Of a stretch of DNA of 64,000 bases, positions 57,301 through 64,000 are shown piece by piece; positions within the stretch are counted from its first letter, which is position 1; every line of letters starts with the position of its first letter. The notes under the pieces were generated by a model, which saw only the letters and a list, made by a program, of their open reading frames with translations, did no database searches and had not been told where the DNA came from. The stretch spans positions 1,162,031-1,226,030 of the forward strand of contig PJRA01000508.1 of the NCBI GenBank assembly GCA_016987375.1, in the 5' to 3' direction. The translations under genes were made by a program, and so were the position numbers. The DNA is from Brachionus koreanus. Taxonomy: Eukaryota; Rotifera; Eurotatoria; Ploima; Brachionidae.

Positions 57301-60300
57301 TAATTTTATCTAAAATAAAAAATTTTTTTTAAAGAGTTTTTCATAAACGGAAACCCAACAAACAAACAAGATGAATATGTTTTCGAATTATCTTTCGATT
57401 TATTAGCTAAAATGTCACCTAGATTAAACATTTTAGCCTATTTTGTGTATGATAATGAAATAATACCAGATAGCTTAGAACTTGATATTCCTAAATGTTT
57501 TGAAAATAAAGTAAATTTTTTCTAAATAGTAATTAAAAGATATTATTTGTCCTCAAATAATAAGGTCCATTTGTTCCTGAATCAAAACATCTTAAGACCA
57601 GGACGATTTTTAAATTACACTATAACAAGTGAACCTAATTCACTTTGCGCCTGGTCAGCAATAGACAAAAGTGTTAGCTTTATGGGCAAGCGAAACACTT
57701 TGGATATTCAAAAAGTAATAAGTAAAAAATAAAATTTTTGTTTAGTTTTTGTATTTTGTTTGTTAGGCTTTTGATTCTTTATCTAAATTTGAACCTTCAA
57801 AATGGTCTTCTAACAATTATCAATCATCACATGATTGCAAAAGTAAACTCTAAATTTGGTTTCAAACATATTTAAAAAAAATATTAAGATTCTTTTTTTC
57901 CACTGCCACCATACCGTCCAAGGAGACCTATTAATAAAAGAAGCTTCATTCTACCAGGCTATGGATATGGCTCACAAATATATGACCCTATAAATTCATT
58001 CAAAAGTGCTAGAATTATTTATCTTAGTGATTTAAAGATATACCGTGAATGTCCATTTTATCCGACATATGGTATTAATAATTCAGTTCCATTTGGTTTT
58101 AAGATCTAAATTTTTTCATAGCTGTTCCTCGAACATTCAATGTAGCAGGAATGCCTGGTTTAAATGAACCTCCAGATGCTGTTGAACCTCAATTTAGTCC
58201 AATCGTACAACCAGTAAACTTGTCAGGAGATTTGGAAACAGAGAAATCAATAGTAGTTTCTGATGAAGAAGTAATTCAGACAATTAGACAATTTTTCCCA
58301 GAAACATGGCTATGGAACATCGAGCTCTCTAAGTAACTCGTAAATGATACAAATTTAAAAATAATTGAAAATTTTTGTTTTTTAAGTGAACATGGTTTTA
58401 TTAACAAATATGAAAAAGTTCCTGATTCAATCACCGATTGGTTAATTGACTCCTACTGTGTGTCAGATAAATCAGGCCTAGGAATAGCTAAAACTAAAAA
58501 TTTAAAAGTTTTTCAACCTGTTTTTATCTCGCTAAATCTACCATATTCTGTTATTCGTGGTGAAAGCTTTCCAGTATACGCAACTGTATTCAATTATGAT
58601 ACAAGTTGTTTTCCTGTAAATAAATTAAAGACAAAATAAAAAATAAAGCTAATCTTTTGTTTTAGGCCCAGGTTGAAATTTCAGCAGATAATGGAATTAC
58701 AGTTCTAAGCATGAAATCTCATCGATTGTGTTTGTGTCCTAATAATGAAAAAACACATCGTTTTAATCTAAAAGCAACAGAATTCAATAGTGAAAATGGA
58801 TTTAAAATTTATGCAAAAGTAAAAAAATGGCAAATTATTGAAAATTAAAAAATTTTAATTTTTTCATGCTAAGGTCAAAAGCTTAGTTGGTCATACAGAT
58901 GTTTGTGACTCTGAAACAGAAAAAGTAACCAAAAGAATGAGATTTTTTGACTCCGAAATAAGAAGTCTATTTGTCGAAGTGAATAAAAAAAAATTTAATT
59001 TAGTCCTTTTAAATTTTATTTTGGTAATTTTTAAAGCCGGAAGGTATTCCGAAAGAAAGTGTGAAAAGTTTTCTCTACGTAATGAAAGAAAATCAAATAG
59101 TGCCCAGCCAACAAGTTGACATGAGTTTACCATCCAACATAGTTCCTGGTTCGTCTCGAGTCTATTTGCGCATAACAGGTGACGCCATCGGATCTGTTTT
59201 AAACAATTTAGATAAATTAGTACAGCAACCAACTGGCTGTGGAGAGCAGAACATGGTAAAGTTTGCACCCATTGTTTATGTATCAAACTATTTAAAAGAA
59301 ACAGATCAAATGGACTCTAAAATGAACAAATTAACTAAAGACTATTTGCAAATTGGGTATCAAAGACAGCTCACGTACCGTCATCAAGACGGCTCTTTTA
59401 GCGCTTTTGGGCCAAAAAGCAACACTGAAGGCGGTGGTACATGGCTAACTGCTTTCGTTCTGCGATCTTTTGCTGATACAGTTGAATCTAAACAGATACA
59501 AATAGATCAAAATGATTTAGAAAGAAGCATTCAAATGTTAATAAGTGTTCAAGACGAAGATGGCAGCTTTAATCAAGTTGGTGCACCTTTGTATTCTAAG
59601 GCCTTGGCAGGTGGTCTAAAAAATAAAAAAATCGGTTTATCAGCATATGTGATGATATCGTTATTAAAAGCCATTAAAGCTTTGAACAAAACTGTTCTAG
59701 ACCCGAATATACAATTAAGTTTGTCGAGAGGTATTGAGTTTTTGTCTACGAATATTGAGGATATGTCAAGCGTCGATACCTACACTCTCGCTTTGTCTCA
59801 TTTTGTGTTCAAATTGGCCACCATAAATGATGATTTAATAGAAAAAATAGATAAAGAGCTTGATTCGAGAGCAATTAAGGAAGGTGATTATTTGTATTGG
59901 AAAGATAATGAGGAGGATACAGGTTTTAATAGTCGATCAGCTGATTTGGAAATAACATCCTACATTTTGACATCACGTTTAGCCAAATACGAAAATTTAG
60001 CCGAATTAGTTCCAATTGCCAAATGGATCAATTCAAATAGAAACTCGCTGGGAGGTTTTTATTCAACTCAAGATACTGTGGTGGCTCTTGAGGCTTTGTC
60101 CAAATTTGCTAGCGTGTCTTATACAAAAGATGTTAATATAAAATTTGAATATAAACTTAATTCAGAACAACACACTTATTTTGTTAATAACTACAATCGC
60201 TTGACTACTGTTAACAACAAGTTGTCTTATTTTAGAGAAGCTGAACCGAACAGCTTTGATTTCAAGCTTGAAGGCTATGGAACTGTTTTGATAGAATTGA

Positions 60301-61002
60301 TTTTTAAATACAATTTGATCAATGAAGACTTATTTAGAATAGAAAATCAATTTGATTTTCATATTGCTCCAGTATCTAGTGGCAAAATATTTTGCGAAAA
60401 AGTTCAACTTAGAGTACAAGCCAAGTAAGCTAAATGAAAATGTTTTTTTTTGTTAAATTTAGTTTTTTTTTTAAAGAAAAAATGGTGATGAAGACTCGAG
60501 TAGCATGGTTATTATAGGTTTGAGACTACCTAGTGGATGGCAAGCAGTTGAATCTTCAGTTAAAAAATTAGAAAAAAGTCATGATTTAAGAAGATTTGAG
60601 CTTAATGAGAATAGATTGAGTCTCTATTTTGATGAAGTATAAAAAAACTTTTTAATTTTAAGTTGAATTAAATTTTATTTTTAAACAAAAAACAGCTAAC
60701 TGCCATAGGAAAAAATTTTAACATTGAAGCCGAAAAAAAATTCGATATTAAAGATGTAAAACCTGGTCAAATTTTTGTCTACGACTACTATGAGCCATTA
60801 GGTAAGAAATTTAAGAAGATAAAAAAAAACTTAAAAAAAAAAAATTTTTTTTCAAGAAAATGCCATTACACAACAATTTGAAATAAATGCCTGCTAAATT
60901 TACACAATATTTTTTTTTAATTTTTTTTCATAAATTAATCAAAATTTTTGTCTTTTTCTATGAATAAAAGATGAATTTATTAAACTTTTTTTTATTAATT
61001 AA
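54302..61002 (+). CDS. Thioester-containing protein (alpha-2-macroglobulin/complement family)
   Basis: Secreted protein that binds targets covalently through an internal thioester. Exons that join in frame: 54302-54381, 54436-54587, 54636-54827, 54876-55001, 55060-55261, 55355-55469, 55529-55637, 55689-55795, 55850-56050, 56103-56439, 57335-57510, 57565-57714, 57767-57842, 57889-58071, 58122-58332, 58387-58615, 58666-58818, 58874-58978, 59037-60424, 60477-60636, 60696-60801 and tentatively 60971-61002; about 1529 aa. Signal peptide IWSLISIILFLC. Macroglobulin domains show FVETDKPVYKPGDK, LRIRVLTLDFQLRPL and IKKYVLPKFEVTI. A Pro/Arg-rich bait-like region (residues about 675-760) precedes QFFPETWLWN. 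The thioester site GCGEQN is at 59235-59252 (Cys1036, Gln1039), followed by GGGTWLTAFVLRSF. The C-terminal receptor-binding domain ends VYDYYEPL. The residue equivalent to the catalytic His of C3 is Ser1155. No C3a-like six-Cys domain is seen, favouring TEP/A2M-like over C3. Confidence 0.93.
56440..57334 (+). other. Long intron of the thioester protein gene
   Basis: At 895 bp this intron is far longer than the others in the gene (mostly about 45-95 bp). It holds a duplicated ATCATATACAAATT motif at about 56545-56580 and no recognisable coding or transposon sequence. Confidence 0.6.
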
Positions 61003-62189
61003 TGGAAGATAAAATATGGCATTATTTCTTTCATTTATCTAAAAAATAAAAGTTAATTTCCTTTGAACAAAAAATTTATTAGTTTATAACATATTAATTA
61101 ATTTTTACTGAATTGATTACATAAAGATAAAAGAAGATTTTAATATATTATTTTATCTAACGAGTGTTCAAAAAAAAATTAGAATCCGAAAATCTTTTTT
61201 TTATTTATCATTAGAAAACAAACAATAAATGATGCTCTATATATAATCCCTCTCAAAAATTTTGTTAAGATACCTTTATCCATCATCATTTTCGACTTTG
61301 AAAATTTTTATAATTATTAAAAAAGGAAAACCTGAAAAATGCACACTCCCCATTTTCGACTAAAATGCACACCTGATTGTATTGTAACATTTTGTTCAAA
61401 ACCAACTTTATCTCAAAAAATTTGTCTTTTTCTTCTCTTTTAATTGAGTGGTAATATTTGATTTTTTTAAAAGCTTTATTAAAAAAAAAATATTTAAAAA
61501 TTTTAAGAAATTTTTAAAAAATAGTTTTAAAATTCAAAAATACAAGTATGCTTGCACACCCATTAAATTATTTCAAATTTGAACTAAGCATCAAAAATAA
61601 TCAAACTCGCCCCCAAATTTAAAGTCTATTTAGTTTTATTTTCGGAAAAAGCTAGTGATTAAACATTAAATCTTGGAATCTTGAACACCCCCCTTTTTTA
61701 TGGTTAAAAGTTTAAAAATCATGTTTTCGAGAAAAATCTTTTCTAGAGAAACTCAATTTCGAATTAATTCGGCAGAATGAAAATAATTTGTCATTTAAAC
61801 ATTTTCATATTTTTAGATTTTTTGTGAATTATTTGAGAAAATTAAAAAATTCCTCTCAAATTATTTGAAAAACAGAATAAAAATGAAAAATTTTTTGAAA
61901 TTTTGTACATAAAATTTAAAAATGCAAAATATTTTATCATTTCGCTATTTATTTTTAAAAGCCAATTTAATTTTTTTTAAGAAACTAATTTATACAAGAT
62001 TTTATCTGAATAAATAACGATTTTTCAAAATCTAGTTGCTAGCAATTTTATTTATTTAATTAAAGTTTAAGTCCCATGGACAAATTGAGATAAGAATAAT
62101 GGACAGTTAAATATCCATTTTACAATTAAGTAAAAAATTCATTTCAGTTTGTTATATATAAAAAAATGATTAAGATTATTCAATATACA
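61003..62189. other. Downstream flank, no gene seen
   Basis: AT-rich sequence after the last proposed exon of the thioester protein gene, up to the assembly gap. If the 60971-61002 terminal exon is wrong, the true last exon should lie here or beyond the gap. No other feature was recognised. Confidence 0.5.
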
Positions 62190-62251
62190 NNNNNNNNNNN
62201 NNNNNNNNNNNNNNNNNNNNNNNNNNNNNNNNNNNNNNNNNNNNNNNNNNN
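62190..62251. other. Assembly gap (62 N)
   Basis: A run of undetermined bases; sequence may be missing or mis-sized here. Confidence 0.99.
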
Positions 62252-63724
62252 TCAGATCTTCTACTTTTGATAACTGTTTAATAAAAGAAGTATTCTCTCT
62301 ATCAAATATCTTATAATCTTTCCTTAAGTATTCAAAAACGTTTTTACATAATTGGCTATTAAAAATTTGCTGACAAAGAATATTTTATGCTTATAATAAA
62401 TTTTTCTAATTGACTCCAATTTTAGTGCTTTGTTCAAAGCTTTTGTTTTTGTAAATTTACTGAGTCCAATAAATCATTTTATTAAAATATTTTGCCGTAT
62501 TTCAAATTCCTTTAGACTCTTTTCATTAATGAAGATATTATCTAAATGATGTCTAAAGATTGATTGAGAGAACTGTTTGTTTGTTTGTTTTTTTTAACAA
62601 TATTATCTTTATAGACAGGATATAAATCTTAAAATCTTTTTATTGTTAAGGGTCAAAGCTAAATGGTTTATGTGAAAGAAAACATTAAAATAAAAAAAAT
62701 GCGAAAAATGAATGAAAAAAAGAAACATAATTATCAATCTGTGAAAAAGAAGCACATTATTGTGTATTAATGGTAACACTCAATAAAGATCAACCAAATA
62801 AAGATCATTTAAATTGTCGGTAGAAATAAACTTATAAAAATTGAAAAGTCTACTATATATATTGGGACTTCTTTAGTCGTTCTTCTTTGTTTATTTAGTT
62901 AAACTAAATAAACCGTAGAATATTAACTATTATTATTATTTAATTAATGTTCAAAATTTCAAGACTTTTGGATATTGGGTTTCTATTTTTTCTATCCTAA
63001 GAACAAAAACAAACCAACTTTTTTGAACCCCCACTAATATATAAAAGGCTTTATTTTAAATTTTAAATTCAATTTGATAAGTGATAATTGGTAATGATAT
63101 GAGATTAAAATATAAAATATATTATATGAAAAATAGTATTAAATACATATAAATATAGTTTAAAAAGGATTTGATGTAGCAAACTTTTCTAACTTATTTA
63201 AAAATTTAGTGTAATCTTGAATAATTTAATATCTTCATATACTTTTATATAGATGTAATTAATTAAGTAAAATATTTGTACAAAGCACAAAATAATAATT
63301 AAAATACTATTAGAGCTGATGATTTAAGCAACGATAATAAACAAGATAAATACTGAACTAAATATGTACTATCATTTTTGTGAGAGCAAAAAAATAATTA
63401 AAATATAAACTGCACTAAATATTATATGATTTAGATGATTTCATGAAAATTTTTATATACTTGTTTTTAATTTGTATAGATTATATGCAATAATTTTAAG
63501 CTCTGAAAAAAAAAGATAGATGTCTTTAATAAATTAAAGCATTTGGCAGAACAAGCTTTGGATCGATTAATTTCATGACCGATGACGGGTAATATATTTT
63601 ATTAACAAAAAATATATCATGAAAATTAGCTGAAAAATTCACAACCAAATTTTGTTTAAATGTTTTTTTTCAAGTTTTCTTAAAAACATGGATTTAGTTG
63701 GTTTTCATTTATGTGGATAAATAT
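62252..63724. other. Intergenic, no gene seen
   Basis: AT-rich sequence after the gap. No open frame, RNA gene or transposon boundary could be supported on either strand. Confidence 0.55.
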
Positions 63725-63947
63725 TTAATACTTGAATACCCGGCTGATTTCTCATAAAAATTTAATATAAAGTTTTTAAGATAAATTAAACATTTTCTTT
63801 GAAAATTTATTCATTTTCTAAAAAATTAAAATTAAGTTTTTAAACAAATAAAGCCATTTTTTTAAAATTTTATTTAAATGTCATAAAATTCAAGTAAAAA
63901 TTTTTCAAAAAAGGGTCTAAAAAACCCCTCGAGGGTTCTAGTGTTAA
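63725..63947. mobile_element. Second piggyBac-type MITE, diverged
   Basis: Starts TTAATACTTGAATACCCGG and ends GAGGGTTCTAGTGTTAA, giving TTAA at both edges and a decayed terminal inverted repeat. The right end matches the element at 7984-8191 in layout: AAATTTTTCAAA, then a short subterminal hairpin (here CCCCTCGAGGGTT-type), then TTCTAGTGTTAA. Length (223 bp versus 208 bp) and AT-rich interior also agree. Its left end has more changes than its right, so it is an older copy or a different subfamily. Confidence 0.6.
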
Positions 63948-64000
63948 AAATTCAAAAAATAAAAATTAGTTTTTTAATTAATGCGATTTTTTGTCTCACG

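Noticed and set aside
1..64000. CRISPR arrays, bacterial operons, Shine-Dalgarno sites, riboswitches
   Set aside because: The window is eukaryotic with spliced genes; no regularly spaced direct repeats or bacterial-type gene strings were seen.

Overview
This window is nuclear DNA from a small-genome invertebrate. It is very AT-rich. Its genes are split by mostly 40-60 bp GT-AG introns with T-rich acceptors, and several start codons lie just after an AG acceptor-like site, which suggests spliced-leader trans-splicing. This fits a monogonont rotifer of the Brachionus type. That identification is an inference from base composition, gene architecture and family content; no diagnostic marker gene is present.

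Layout. 0-5.9 kb: a minus-strand multi-pass membrane protein, then a field of transposon remains (a short palindromic element with a 9-bp target duplication, an ISXO2/Merlin-like transposase relic, a non-LTR reverse transcriptase relic). 5.9-10.6 kb: SMAD4 (co-Smad) on the minus strand, with a 2.5-kb intron holding a hAT-type element that itself contains a piggyBac-type element. 14.6-19.2 kb: chondroitin polymerizing factor (CHPF), 4 exons. 20.3-23.5 kb: an intronless type I membrane protein with 28-residue repeats. 24.3-26.4 kb: a Ser-rich, coiled-coil, probably nuclear protein. 28.7-29.7 kb: CCDC137. 30.1-30.4 kb: a MULE-like SWIM-domain relic. 31.3-32.3 kb: an alpha/beta hydrolase with a Cys nucleophile. 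32.9-34.9 kb: mitochondrial succinate-semialdehyde dehydrogenase (ALDH5A1), 9 exons. 35.1-35.9 kb: the complex III assembly factor UQCC1, starting 146 bp after ALDH5A1. 37.7-41.8 kb: a 1376-residue disordered protein on the minus strand. 41.8-54.3 kb: a gene-poor stretch with one retrotransposon relic and one GC-enriched structured island. 54.3-61.0 kb: a thioester-containing protein of the alpha-2-macroglobulin/complement family, about 21-22 exons. 61.0-64.0 kb: no gene, a 62-base assembly gap, and a second piggyBac-type MITE.

The genes are mostly unrelated housekeeping, signalling and extracellular functions. The one suggestive pairing is ALDH5A1 and UQCC1, two mitochondrial proteins in tight tandem, possibly co-transcribed. 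The most distinctive points are the non-His thioester protein, the nested transposons in the SMAD4 intron, the Cys-nucleophile hydrolase, the 28-residue-repeat receptor-like protein and the structured island near 53 kb. I did not find a clearly new multi-gene system.
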